Shown here: positions 45,818 to 53,814 of the stretch, in pieces
Numbering within the stretch: position 1 is the stretch's first letter
Layout: each line of letters opens with the position of its first letter
Assembly (NCBI GenBank): GCA_021295775.1
Contig: JAGWBS010000039.1
Location: 7,461-63,760, forward strand
DNA length: 56,300 nt
Direction of reading: 5' to 3'
Origin: Pseudomonadota bacterium
Lineage (GTDB): Bacteria; Myxococcota_A; UBA9160; SZUA-336
The notes under the pieces: generated by a model
The model's input: only the letters and a program-made list of their open reading frames with translations
The model's database searches: none
Told to the model about the DNA's origin: nothing
Position numbers and translations under genes: made by a program

Positions 45818-46068
45818 TTCGGGAACTCCGCGACCGGTCTGCGGCCGCCCCGGGAGGGGCGAGCGCCCGCCCCGCCGCCGGGCCGGGCGCCAGTCTAAGG
45901 GCTAACGGCGTCCGCGCGCCAGAGGCGGGCCGGGGGACCGGCGGGAGGTCGGTCCACGGGCCGGAGCGGGTTCCGGGGCCGGTGAGGGGCCTCCGACTCC
46001 GCGAGTTCGACACGGCGGGGGGCGCGGGTTTCCTGCTAGTGTTGGTTTCGCATCGGGAGGATCCCCGC

Positions 46069-47256
46069 GTGATTTTCGACCCGCGCGATCCGCAGCACGC
46101 CGTCGACGGGGTGCCCTTCGAGACGCTGGCCCGGATCCGGGCCGAAGAGCCGGTCTGCCCCTCGCCCCAGGGCTGGTTCCTGTCGCGCCGCGACGAGATC
46201 ATGACCTGCCTGGAGGAGGTCACGACCTTCATCGCCGATCTGTCGGGGATGTCCGAACTCTCCGACCGCGCCGAGGTGCCGGAAGACGAGCTCTTCCTGT
46301 CGGAGATCGAGGAGCCGCGCCACGGCCGGGTGCGCCGCCTGTACAACTCCTGCTTCGCGCGCCACCGCCTGGCCAAGCTGGGCAGCTTCGTGGAGGACAC
46401 CTGCAACCGCCTGCTCGACCGGTTGCTGGCCGCCGAGGACGGCGCCGCCGACCTGCACATCGGCTACGCCATGCCAATCCCCAGCCTGGTGCTGTCGAGG
46501 ATGATGGGCCTGCCGACGGAGGCGGCGCAGCGTTTCATGGAGTGGTCGCTGGACGGGACGCTGATGCAGCGCACGCCCACGCCGGGCGTCGACCCCGGAG
46601 GACCGCCGGTCCAGCAGTACTTCGGCGCGCACCTGGCCCGGCGTCGGCAAGAGTCGGGCGAGGCTCCGAAGGACGTCTACCGGACCCTGATGGAGGCCGA
46701 GATCGACGGCCAGCCGCTCTCGGACCGGGAAATCGTCACCCAGCTCCAGTTCATGGTGATGGCCGGCGTCCACACCACCCGCACTTTCCTGACCCACCTG
46801 ATGCACCGGCTGCTGTTCCATCCCGAATTGTTCCGGACGCTGGCCGAAGACCGCTCGCTGGTGCCGAACTACATCGAGGAATCGCTGCGCCACGATTCCC
46901 CGGTGCAGAGCACCACCCGCCGCACCACCCGCGGGATCGAGCTGGCCGGAGTGAAGCTGGCGTCGGGGGACTGGGTCGAGGTCGGCCTGGGCTCGGCGAA
47001 CCGCGACGAGCGGGCCTACGAGGACCCGGACGTGTTCCGCCTCGACCGCGAGGATCCCCGGGATCACCTGGCGTTCGGCGCGGGCTCGCACATCTGTCCC
47101 GGGGCGGCGCTGGCGCGGCTCGAGGGGCAGACCGCGGTCGAAGTCCTGCTCGACCGGGTGGCGGAGATGAGCCCGGTCGAGGGCGTCCAGTACCCCCCGC
47201 TGCCGAGCAGCCTTTCGGACCTGCCGATCCCGGCCCGGCTGGTGGCCCGGGCCTGA
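46069..47256 (+). CDS. Cytochrome P450 with His in the I-helix acid position
   Basis: A 395-residue P450. The GTG at 46069 was chosen because GGGAGG lies 8 bp upstream; the in-frame extension before it is low-complexity. The I-helix reads QFMVMAGVHTTRTFL near residue 226, so the acid of AGx(D/E)T is His while Thr is kept. ExxR is in EESLRHDSP, SANRDERAY follows, and the heme loop is FGAGSHICPGAALAR near residue 341. It belongs to a different subfamily from its neighbours. It may use an unusual oxygen-activation route (for example peroxide or substrate-assisted). It is convergent with an amidohydrolase gene. Confidence 0.93.
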   Translation: MIFDPRDPQHAVDGVPFETLARIRAEEPVCPSPQGWFLSRRDEIMTCLEEVTTFIADLSGMSELSDRAEVPEDELFLSEIEEPRHGRVRRLYNSCFARHRLAKLGSFVEDTCNRLLDRLLAAEDGAADLHIGYAMPIPSLVLSRMMGLPTEAAQRFMEWSLDGTLMQRTPTPGVDPGGPPVQQYFGAHLARRRQESGEAPKDVYRTLMEAEIDGQPLSDREIVTQLQFMVMAGVHTTRTFLTHLMHRLLFHPELFRTLAEDRSLVPNYIEESLRHDSPVQSTTRRTTRGIELAGVKLASGDWVEVGLGSANRDERAYEDPDVFRLDREDPRDHLAFGAGSHICPGAALARLEGQTAVEVLLDRVAEMSPVEGVQYPPLPSSLSDLPIPARLVARA

Positions 47257-47280
47257 GCGGAGCGGCGTTCGGCGCGGCCT

Positions 47281-48459
47281 TCAGGCCAGCGCGCTCACCT
47301 CGGGGCCGATGCGCGCCGCGAGCGGCGCCAGCGCTTCCAGGTCGAAGTCGTAGACGCGGGCGGCGTTTCCGCCCACGACCTGGCCGACCTCCGCTTCGGG
47401 GCAGCCGCCGAAAGTCTCGCGCAGCTTCTCGCGCGTGTGCGGCCAGGTGCCTTCCGCGTGCGGGTAGTCGGAGCCCCACATGATCTTGTCCAGCCCGATG
47501 GCGTGGCGCATCTCGAACTCGCGCGCCTGCAGGAAGGAGGCGCCGACGTAGCACTGCCGCCGCCAGTACTCGCTCGGCTTGAGGGGCAGGCCCTGGCGGA
47601 TCTGGGCGAAGATCGGCCGCTCGTAGAGGTCGTCGAAGTAGGTCAGGGTCTCCGGGATCCAGTCCGCCATCTGCTCGGTGAGGACGAAGCGCAGCCGCGG
47701 GTGGCGTTCGAAGACGCCCGCCCAGAGCAGGAAGGTGAACGGGCGGTGCGCGAACCACTTCACCTCCGACAGGAAGATGGGCGTGGCGCCCGGCAGGTCG
47801 CCGTAGGCTTCGCGGCCGGAACCCAGCGGGTGGGTGTTGACCGGCAGGCCGAGTTCCTCGCACGCGCTCCAGACCGGCTGGTAGCGCGGGTGGTTGTAGG
47901 ACGGCAGGTCGTCCCACTCGGCGGGCAGCAGGACGCCGCCGCGCAGACCCTCCCGGCTGGCGCGGCGGATCTCCTCCACAGCGGCGTCGACGTCGGCGTA
48001 GTCGACCATCACCACGCCGGCGCAGCGCTGCGGGTTGTGGGAGCACAGGTCCGCCAGCCAGCGGTTGTAGGCGCGGGCGCCGGCGGCGCGCAGCTCGCGG
48101 GGCTGCGGGTCGAGGCGGCCCGTGGTGGGGCGGTAGCCGTGGAACGGGACGTGGAAACTCTCCGCGGCGGGGAAGATGACCTCCGCGGCCACGCCGTCCG
48201 CGTCCAGCTCGGCGATGCGCTTTTCGGGGTCCCAGGCCCCGCGCCGGCCGCCCCGCTCGACTTCCTGGGCCTCGTCCATCTGGTCGAGGAATTTCTCGTC
48301 GAAGAGTCTCTCGCCCGGCCGCACTGGCCGGCGCTCGACTCGGGCGCCGTACCAGTCGCGGAAGGGCGACCGGTGGCGCTTCTCGAAGTAGGGCTCGTAG
48401 TCGGGCCAGGGCGCGGCGGCGTGGCAGTCCGCGGAGATCACGAGATGGCGTTGGGCCAT
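47281..48459 (-). CDS. Amidohydrolase-family metal-dependent hydrolase
   Basis: A 392-residue TIM-barrel protein of the amidohydrolase-2 group. The ATG at 48459 opens MAQRHLVISADCHAAAP, with the first-strand DxH metal motif. Further metal or catalytic motifs are NTHPLGSGREA near residue 215 and WGSDYPHAEGTWPHT near residue 335, and it ends with GGNAARVYDFDL. Relatives hydrolyse or decarboxylate ring compounds. It lies 26 bp downstream of the flavin monooxygenase on the same strand, so ring or ketone oxidation followed by hydrolysis is a plausible pairing. It is a family relative of the partial gene at 1-342. Confidence 0.92.
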   Translation of the reverse strand: MAQRHLVISADCHAAAPWPDYEPYFEKRHRSPFRDWYGARVERRPVRPGERLFDEKFLDQMDEAQEVERGGRRGAWDPEKRIAELDADGVAAEVIFPAAESFHVPFHGYRPTTGRLDPQPRELRAAGARAYNRWLADLCSHNPQRCAGVVMVDYADVDAAVEEIRRASREGLRGGVLLPAEWDDLPSYNHPRYQPVWSACEELGLPVNTHPLGSGREAYGDLPGATPIFLSEVKWFAHRPFTFLLWAGVFERHPRLRFVLTEQMADWIPETLTYFDDLYERPIFAQIRQGLPLKPSEYWRRQCYVGASFLQAREFEMRHAIGLDKIMWGSDYPHAEGTWPHTREKLRETFGGCPEAEVGQVVGGNAARVYDFDLEALAPLAARIGPEVSALA

Positions 48460-48485
48460 GGTCCCTCTCCCGCCGCGCGGTCCGC

Positions 48486-49952
48486 CTACAGACGCGCGAC
48501 CTCGAACACGTCGAGCTTCGGCTCGGCCGTTCGTTTCTGGAACTCGCTCATCGAGTGCGGCCACTGCGTCACGACGCGGCCGGTCGGCGAACGGTAGTAG
48601 GTGTTGCAGTTCTGCTGCCAGACGTCGACGTTCGCGATCGCCTGCTGGATCTCCTGGTTGTAGCTCTCCATGGGCTCGGGCCGGACGTCGATCCAGGCCA
48701 GGCGCTCCTCGGCGATGCGCCGGATCTGCTGCAGGCTGTACTCGACCTGGCTTTCGATCATGGCCAGGATCGAGCCGTTGTTGGTGTTCGGCCCGTAGAG
48801 CATGAACAGGTTGGGGAAGCCGGAAGTGGTGATGCCCAGGTAGGCGCGGGCGCCGTCGTTCCAGGCCTCTTCGATGCTGCGGCTGCCGCGCCCGCTGACG
48901 TCGATCGCGGACAGGTAGCGGGTGGCCTCGAAGCCGGTGGCGATGATCAGCGTGTCGACGCGCCGCCGCTGGCCATCGACGGTCACGATCGAGTCGGGGG
49001 TGATGCGTTCGATCGCGTCGGTGACCAGTTCCAGGTTCGGGCGGTTGAAGGCGGCGTAGTAGTCGTTCGAGATCAGCGGCCGCTTGCAGCCGAACGGGTG
49101 CTGGGGGCGCAGCTTGCGGCGCAGCTCGGGGTCCTTGACCTCGTCGATCGCCGCCAGACCCGCGGCCTCCGTCTCGGCCAGCGCGGCGGGGTCCGAGAAG
49201 GTCATGCCGGCGTCCACGCGCCGGTAGATCGCGTTCCGGAGCTTGAGCGAGGCCGAGGGGTCGGTGCGGAAGCGCTCCATCTCTTCTTCGGTGTAGGGAT
49301 CGTCCTCCTTGGGAAGAACCCAGTTCGCACTGCGCTGGAACAGGTGCACCTGGCCGGCGGTCTTGACGATTTCCGGCACGAACTGAACGGCGCTGGCGGC
49401 GCTGCCGATCACGCCGACCGTCTCGCCCGCCAGATCGTGGTCCCAGTCCCAGCGCGCGGAGTGGAAGGACTTGCCCGCGAACGAATCCAGGCCCTCGATC
49501 TCGGGCCAGCTCAGGTCGTTGAACATGCCGACCGCGCTGACCACGACGTCGGCCTCGACGACCTCTCCCGAATCGAGTCCCAGCGACCAGCGGGCGCGCT
49601 CCTCGTCCCAGCGGGCGCTGCTCACCCCGGAATGGAAGCGGCAGTGGGGCAGCAGTCCGTACTTCTCGGCGCAGTGGTCGAAGTAGGGGCGGATCTCGGG
49701 CTGGGTTGCGTAGGGCCGCGTCCAGTCGTGCTTGATTTCGAACGAGAACGAGTACAGGTGCGAAGGGATGTCGCAGGCGCAGCCCGGATAGCGGTTGTGG
49801 TACCAGGTGCCGCCGACGCCGCCTCCCTTCTCGAGCAGGACGAAGTCTTCGAATCCGGCCTGCTTCAGGCGGATGGCCATGCACAGCCCGCCGGGTCCGG
49901 CTCCGATGATCGCGATGCGCAGGGGACGCGGGGAAGTCGTGGATTCGCTCAT
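48486..49952 (-). CDS. Flavin-containing (Baeyer-Villiger-type) monooxygenase
   Basis: A 488-residue FAD/NADPH monooxygenase. The ATG at 49952 precedes the FAD motif RIAIIGAGPGGLCMAIRLKQ, then GGVGGTWYHNRYPGCACDIPSHLYSFSF, which is the hallmark of Baeyer-Villiger and related FMO-like enzymes. The NADPH motif GVIGSAASAVQFVPEI is near residue 185, and the late FAD motif is TLIIATGFEATRYL. The strict BVMO fingerprint (FxGxxxHxxxWP) is represented by FAGKSFHSARWDW. It would insert oxygen into a ketone or oxidise a heteroatom. It is followed by the amidohydrolase and is the last chromosomal gene before the integrated element. Confidence 0.92.
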   Translation of the reverse strand: MSESTTSPRPLRIAIIGAGPGGLCMAIRLKQAGFEDFVLLEKGGGVGGTWYHNRYPGCACDIPSHLYSFSFEIKHDWTRPYATQPEIRPYFDHCAEKYGLLPHCRFHSGVSSARWDEERARWSLGLDSGEVVEADVVVSAVGMFNDLSWPEIEGLDSFAGKSFHSARWDWDHDLAGETVGVIGSAASAVQFVPEIVKTAGQVHLFQRSANWVLPKEDDPYTEEEMERFRTDPSASLKLRNAIYRRVDAGMTFSDPAALAETEAAGLAAIDEVKDPELRRKLRPQHPFGCKRPLISNDYYAAFNRPNLELVTDAIERITPDSIVTVDGQRRRVDTLIIATGFEATRYLSAIDVSGRGSRSIEEAWNDGARAYLGITTSGFPNLFMLYGPNTNNGSILAMIESQVEYSLQQIRRIAEERLAWIDVRPEPMESYNQEIQQAIANVDVWQQNCNTYYRSPTGRVVTQWPHSMSEFQKRTAEPKLDVFEVARL

Positions 49953-50082
49953 ACGGGGCGCCACGCTAGCCGGAGGCCGGAGGCGAATCAAGCGGGTCGT
50001 GTCCGGCGTCTCCTCCCGCGCCGGCGGAAATTGCGTCGAAGGCCGGGAGACGCCGAATTGCGTCGACGGCCCGGCGGCGGAT

Positions 50083-50102
50083 TCCCACGGCGGGCCGTGG
50101 GA
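50083..50102. other. Perfect 9-bp hairpin at the left edge of the element
   Basis: TCCCACGGC-GG-GCCGTGGGA is a perfect inverted repeat 4 bp outside the left direct repeat. It lies between the FMO start and the recombinase stop in a 255-bp stretch (49953-50207) with no gene. No U-run follows on either strand. A near-duplicate AATTGCGTCGA(A/C)GGCC pair stands just before it. Confidence 0.5.
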
Positions 50103-50106
50103 GAGG

Positions 50107-50173
50107 CCGGTCTACTTCTAGGTCACCGCCTTCGCGAAGAAATGGTCGAAGACCTCGCGGTTCGGGTGGTTGG
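50107..50173. repeat. Left direct repeat (attL-like)
   Basis: It matches 54913-54979 at 64 of 67 positions, with the last 31 bases (50143-50173) identical. Read on the - strand it encodes NHPNREVFDHFFAKAVT and a stop, a displaced copy of the C-terminus of the gene at 54918-55241. The 12-bp palindrome AGCGCATGCGCT at 50198-50209 stands between it and the recombinase, overlapping the recombinase stop codon. Confidence 0.8.
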
Positions 50174-50207
50174 CGTTCAACGGATTGCCATCGCCTCAGC
50201 GCATGCG

Positions 50208-51188
50208 CTACGCAAAGCTGGCTGCGGGGTGATCGTGGAACGCTTCGGCGTCTCGAGCGTAGTTCATCAGTACGGCGAGGTCCTGGTGGCGCGTGATCGC
50301 GCGAAGCTTGTCGAGCCGAGCGCCGGCGCGCACCGCGCAGGTCACGAAGCCTGCTCGAAGCGAATGAGCGCTGACGTTCTCTAGATCCAGCCCGGCCGAC
50401 CGCGCGTAACGTTGGACGCTCCGGTTCACGTCTCTTCCGTCCAGGCTCCGAGTCGGCTCCAAAGCCCCGCCCCGATTGTCCGGAACGAACAGGGGTGCTT
50501 CGGGTCCGAGGGCCGAGTGCCTTAGCCAAGCGTGAATGCGACCAGAGACGCGCAGGCGACGACCGTTGAGGATCGGCACCATCTGTCTCCGACCCGAAGG
50601 GTCCATTTTGGAGCGGCGCACGCACACCCACAGACCCAAATTCTCGAACGTCAGATCCTCCACGCACAATGAGGCCAACTCGGAGCGGCGCAAGGCTCCC
50701 AAGAAGCCGAGTGCGCATAGGGCCGCGTCGCGCAGCCCGGCGGTGTTGAGTCTTCTATCGGCGACCTCGAGCATCAAGACGATCTCTCTGACCTCAAGAG
50801 GTCTCGCCTGGTGTCTCGGCCGTCGTCCCAGGGTGCGGCTCAATCCCCCGATCACCTCCCGAACAGCGGGATCTTCAATCGGATTTCCGAATTGAAGCTG
50901 CCGGTGCACCACGGCGATTGCGGAACGGTGCACATCTATGGTCCGAAACGCGCGCCCTGCCGTAGCGAGACCGGTCAGGTAAGCCGCGATGGTTTGCGGC
51001 GATGCGGGCAGGGCCGAGCATTCCTGCTCGGCACAGAACATCTCGAAGCTTTTCCAAGCCGATGCATAGGTTCTACGTGTATTGGCCGATCTCGAGCCGA
51101 AAATTATGTGTGCGCCCCGCCGCGCGTTTGTGACTTGCGTCTCATCTCCATCAGCAGGAATAGGTTTTGATGCTTTGCCGTTGTCCAC
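50208..51188 (-). CDS. Tyrosine recombinase / integrase
   Basis: A complete 326-residue tyrosine recombinase. The N-terminal core-binding domain (about residues 30-120) has ANTRRTYASAWKSFEMFC. The catalytic set is all visible: Arg in GALRRSELASL near residue 172, Lys in VRRSKMDPSG, HxxR in AHSLRAGFVT near residue 278, His in ITRHQDLAV and the nucleophile Tyr in LMNYARD near residue 313. It catalyses site-specific strand exchange. Its stop is 35 bp from the left direct repeat, the usual place for an integrase beside its attachment site. The gene is less GC-rich than the chromosome. Its promoter should lie in 51189-51470. Confidence 0.95.
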   Translation of the reverse strand: MDNGKASKPIPADGDETQVTNARRGAHIIFGSRSANTRRTYASAWKSFEMFCAEQECSALPASPQTIAAYLTGLATAGRAFRTIDVHRSAIAVVHRQLQFGNPIEDPAVREVIGGLSRTLGRRPRHQARPLEVREIVLMLEVADRRLNTAGLRDAALCALGFLGALRRSELASLCVEDLTFENLGLWVCVRRSKMDPSGRRQMVPILNGRRLRVSGRIHAWLRHSALGPEAPLFVPDNRGGALEPTRSLDGRDVNRSVQRYARSAGLDLENVSAHSLRAGFVTCAVRAGARLDKLRAITRHQDLAVLMNYARDAEAFHDHPAASFA

Positions 51189-51654
51189 ATTTTAAGCCTA
51201 CACAATTCTTCCTAACGATTGCAACGAAGCAGGGGGCATAAAGCGGCAAAAGCACGCGCCCACTGTCCGAACATGTGTTCAGAAGGAGTTCAGATATCAG
51301 CGAGACAGTTAATGTCTGATAAGTCAGCTTATCGGACACTGTTACAGGCTCCAGAGCCGTCAGAGTCGGGAATCCCGGCTTCACGCAACAATTCGATATT
51401 GACCCCTTTTCGTCTCTTTCCCTACCATTGATGTCGAATGGAATTGAGAGATCACCGGCTAGGTACGAATGACTCCAGTGGGAAGCCTGAGGGTTTATGG
51501 GACTACATTGGGGTGCCTGCACTGGCAGTCTTCTCAGCGCTCGATTTTTCCCAGATGCCACACGCAACGAAGTTCGAGCGAATGCTTCGAATATCGTAAA
51601 ACTAAGAACACTCCATCTGCAGGATTGCTCATTGGCTCCATAGAGAAATCAGAT
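51189..51654. other. AT-rich intergenic region upstream of the recombinase
   Basis: I see no convincing gene here. It is the recombinase's upstream region and holds one GATAAG-TCAG-CTTATC palindrome (listed separately) and the repeated words GTTCAG at 51278, 51289 and 51665. An open frame runs through from 51469 but its first part has no protein-like character. Confidence 0.5.
51314..51337. promoter_or_regulatory. GATAAG-N4-CTTATC palindrome, copy 1
   Basis: GTCTGATAAG and CTTATCGGAC form a 10-bp inverted repeat (one G-T pair) around TCAG. The flanks ACAGT and ACTGT extend the symmetry with a TAAT bulge. The inner 16 bases recur at 51702-51717. It lies about 130 bp upstream of the recombinase start, a fitting place for an operator or an accessory recombination site. 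Confidence 0.45.
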
Positions 51655-52176
51655 ATGAACGTATGTTCAGCTACTATTGAGCACTCCACTAAAACAAGTT
51701 TGATAAGCGAACTTATCGCCATCGAAGCCGCGAGGACGTCCCGCTGCTCCGGATATGCCTCTGATTTCGATCTGAACAGCGTCCTCGATCCGCTGTTCAG
51801 CCACGATAACGGACTCTCAGCTCCATTGACTCCCGATGGATCGGAAGCTCCGATCCCAGCTCGCGAGCAACTGGAACGGGTCGACCGCTGCAGCGAGCTT
51901 GGACGCTCTGGGAGATTGGCATGTTCTCCCGTTCGCCGAGAACGAGTCCATCGGACGGATCTATCTCTTTGCGGAGGACTCAGCGATCTGAGCCCTGACC
52001 AAAGAGAAGCCACAAAGAAGACTAGGTCGAAAACGAAGGCGCTGGTCTTGTCCTTGGCCGCGGTATTCATCGGGGGACTGCACGCCGAAGCAGCTACCGC
52101 ATTCCGGCAAATAGGCGAGGCAGTGCTCTGCGCATGGCAACGATTGGCCCGGCAACCGGGACCAGGGCGGCTATGA
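51655..52176 (+). CDS. Unrecognised protein, possibly frameshifted
   Basis: A 173-residue frame from ATG 51655 (MNVCSATIEHS...); the start is uncertain. Support comes from its stop overlapping the next start as ATGA at 52173-52176, typical of coupled genes, and from a hydrophobic stretch ALVLSLAAVFIGGLHAEAA near the end. Against it, the neighbouring frame reads a more protein-like ALGDWHVLPFAENESIGRI ending at the stop near 51990, so a frameshift in the middle is possible. The first 60 codons contain the second GATAAG palindrome. I recognise no domain. Confidence 0.35.
   Translation: MNVCSATIEHSTKTSLISELIAIEAARTSRCSGYASDFDLNSVLDPLFSHDNGLSAPLTPDGSEAPIPAREQLERVDRCSELGRSGRLACSPVRRERVHRTDLSLCGGLSDLSPDQREATKKTRSKTKALVLSLAAVFIGGLHAEAATAFRQIGEAVLCAWQRLARQPGPGRL
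51702..51717. promoter_or_regulatory. GATAAG-N4-CTTATC palindrome, copy 2
   Basis: GATAAG-CGAA-CTTATC, the same half-sites as at 51318-51333 with a different 4-base centre, 384 bp away. Equal spacing and identical arms at two sites in one element suggest a protein-binding site. Confidence 0.45.
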
Positions 52177-53111
52177 GAAAAGGGCGGATCGGAGCAGACC
52201 TAGTCGTGGCGCTGGCGTGGATCGCGTCGCCGGCCGCGAGCCTCGCCGACTGGTCGAGTCCCGCCTCGATCCATTACGCCGCCGGCGCGGAGCAAGCCGC
52301 CTACGGCTTCGGCGCGAGCGTGTCTCGCCGGTGGAAGCTCGTGGACCCGCGCCAGGGCCTGGCGTTCGATGTTGGCCTGGACGCGGCCGGCGAATGGCTG
52401 ACCTACCGCACGCGGGCGGACGCCTGGCGAGCGCTGGGACGCTGGGGCCGGGTGCAGTGCCAGGCGCAGCTCACGCGGTCGCTGGGCGAGCCGCCGAACG
52501 GGACCGCGACGTGCGGGGCCAACGCCTGGCGGCAGTTCGGCCGCTGGACCGCGAACGCGACGCGGCAGGCGTCGCCGGGGTGCGAGGCGGAGATTCGGAG
52601 CCTGAGCTTGGCGGCTTCATGCAGCACGCCGGCCGGCGCTTGGTGGAGCGTGCAACCAATGTTCGGAACGCAGGTTCAGCGCTGGGCCTGGGGCGGGTTC
52701 GAGCAATCGACGGCGCAGCGAATGGCCAGCGTGAGCGCGTCCAGGTCGGGGGCTTTCCGGCCGGACCCTGGCGGTCGAGCGTTGGGGCTTCGGCGAACTG
52801 GACGCGCGGGGGGGCAGGCGTCCGGTGTGTTGAGCCTGTCCGCGATGTGGACCCGAGAGGCGCTCAATGCGCGGGGACTGACACTCGCGCTTGAAGTCTC
52901 GCGGATGGTCCAGCGCGGCGCGTGGGGCGGGTTCAAGGACGTTCGGGCGGTATTCCGCATGCGGAGTGATTTCGAATCTGGCATAATGCCGGAGCTTGAA
53001 AGGAGAAGTCATGGAAGGTGGGGATCAAAGTACGTCGGTTTTGCTTCTAGCACTCATTCCTGCTCTGTTATCTGCAATAGTGATATATCCCCTATTGGGG
53101 ATAATAAATAA
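52173..53111 (+). CDS. Exported protein of unknown function, beta-rich
   Basis: A 312-residue frame. The ATG at 52173 overlaps the previous stop and opens with a clear signal peptide (RKGRIGADLVVALAWIASPAASLA, cleavage near residue 25). The mature part alternates polar and hydrophobic residues with many aromatic positions (YGFGASVSRRWKL, LAFDVGLDAAGEWLTYRT, GVLSLSAMWTREAL, LTLALEVSRM, DVRAVFRMRSDF), which suggests an outer-membrane barrel. The last 33 codons overlap the next gene and look non-coding, so the true end may be near DVRAVFRMRSDF, with a frame change around 52970. It is GC-rich, unlike its flanks, so it may have a separate origin. I do not recognise the family. Confidence 0.55.
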   Translation: MRKGRIGADLVVALAWIASPAASLADWSSPASIHYAAGAEQAAYGFGASVSRRWKLVDPRQGLAFDVGLDAAGEWLTYRTRADAWRALGRWGRVQCQAQLTRSLGEPPNGTATCGANAWRQFGRWTANATRQASPGCEAEIRSLSLAASCSTPAGAWWSVQPMFGTQVQRWAWGGFEQSTAQRMASVSASRSGAFRPDPGGRALGLRRTGRAGGQASGVLSLSAMWTREALNARGLTLALEVSRMVQRGAWGGFKDVRAVFRMRSDFESGIMPELERRSHGRWGSKYVGFASSTHSCSVICNSDISPIGDNK

Positions 53112-53292
53112 GAAAAAGAAAGAAGGTAATTGGAAGCATGATTCACGCATTCCATTTCTACTTGTAATATTCGCGATTCCATTTCTATTCGCAAATGTAT
53201 CACACGCCCAATTCGCCGGGCTCCCATCGTCAGAACAGATAAGGCAGGAGGGTAGCGCATGCTCAACTGAGAGCCAAGATAGCATCTCTTGA
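53011..53292 (+). CDS. Small two-span membrane protein
   Basis: A 93-residue protein. The ATG at 53011 has AAAGGAGAAG upstream, one of the best ribosome sites in the element. Two hydrophobic segments, SVLLLALIPALLSAIVIYPLLG (about residues 8-29) and IPFLLVIFAIPFLFANVSHAQ (about 45-65), flank a strongly basic loop, NKKKKEGN. The second segment ends like a signal-peptide cleavage site (SHAQF). It is AT-rich, unlike the chromosome. The function is unknown. Confidence 0.5.
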   Translation: MEGGDQSTSVLLLALIPALLSAIVIYPLLGIINKKKKEGNWKHDSRIPFLLVIFAIPFLFANVSHAQFAGLPSSEQIRQEGSACSTESQDSIS

Positions 53293-53814
53293 TACTTGTA
53301 TTTGTACGGAAGAGAAAATGTTTAACATTGCGGTTAGGAGCGGTGCAATTAGCGTTGCGATTGGCAGCGTTACAGGCACAGTCGTAGGCTCTCCTGTGGA
53401 TACGGCCGCAGATTTCCTATTGTCTTGATAGGCGCCTCTTTGCCGCCGTTGATCGTCTTTTTGTCTGCTAATATACAATTTCATTGGCTTCTGGTGGTTG
53501 TCATTGTTTCTTTAGCTTTCCAATTGGTGTAGAGTTGGCTGCTGTATTGCACCCGCCGCATAAAGATGTAAAGTCGATTGACAAATTGACAGGCTTCCAA
53601 AATTATTAGGAAGATTGGGAGCCTGTAATACTCAAGGTTGGTCAAGGGGGATTCGGTGCGAGTGTTGCTGAAGGGCTGCTAGGAGACACAGCGCAGCACG
53701 CCGTTTAGCGGGATTTGAGCGTTGCGGCATAGCAGAGAATTTAGCGGTGATTATTTGTAGGTTGGTTTTCCTGTCTTCGCTCTGTCATTTGGGGATCGAT
53801 AGCGGAGGATTTCG
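53293..53814. other. Decayed AT-rich DNA without an intact gene
   Basis: Short hydrophobic frames follow one another in different registers (FHWLLVVVIVSLAF near 53480-53520, then VELAAVLHPPHKD, then GGFGASVAEGLLGDTAQHAV ending at 53708, with a TAG between the last two). This pattern looks like a membrane-protein gene broken by several frameshifts. The hairpin at 53589-53626 lies inside it. Confidence 0.45.
53589..53626. other. 12-bp hairpin with competing inner hairpin
   Basis: ACAGGCTTCCAA and TTGGGAGCCTGT pair over 12 bp (one G-T) around a 14-base loop. CTTCC (53594-53598) can instead pair with GGAAG (53609-53613), excluding the larger stem. It has no T-run and is not a standard terminator. 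Confidence 0.45.

Noticed and set aside
45818-46068. GGACCG...CGGTCC inverted repeat between divergent P450 genes
   Set aside because: Six bases with a 9-base loop in very GC-rich DNA is not distinctive enough to call an operator.
51534-52070. 178-codon - strand frame opposite the first cargo gene
   Set aside because: It has no ribosome site and no domain, and the + strand frame has the supporting ATGA overlap with the next gene.
53263-53484. Small - strand frame in the AT-rich part of the element
   Set aside because: It has no start context, no recognisable domain and overlaps decayed + strand fragments.
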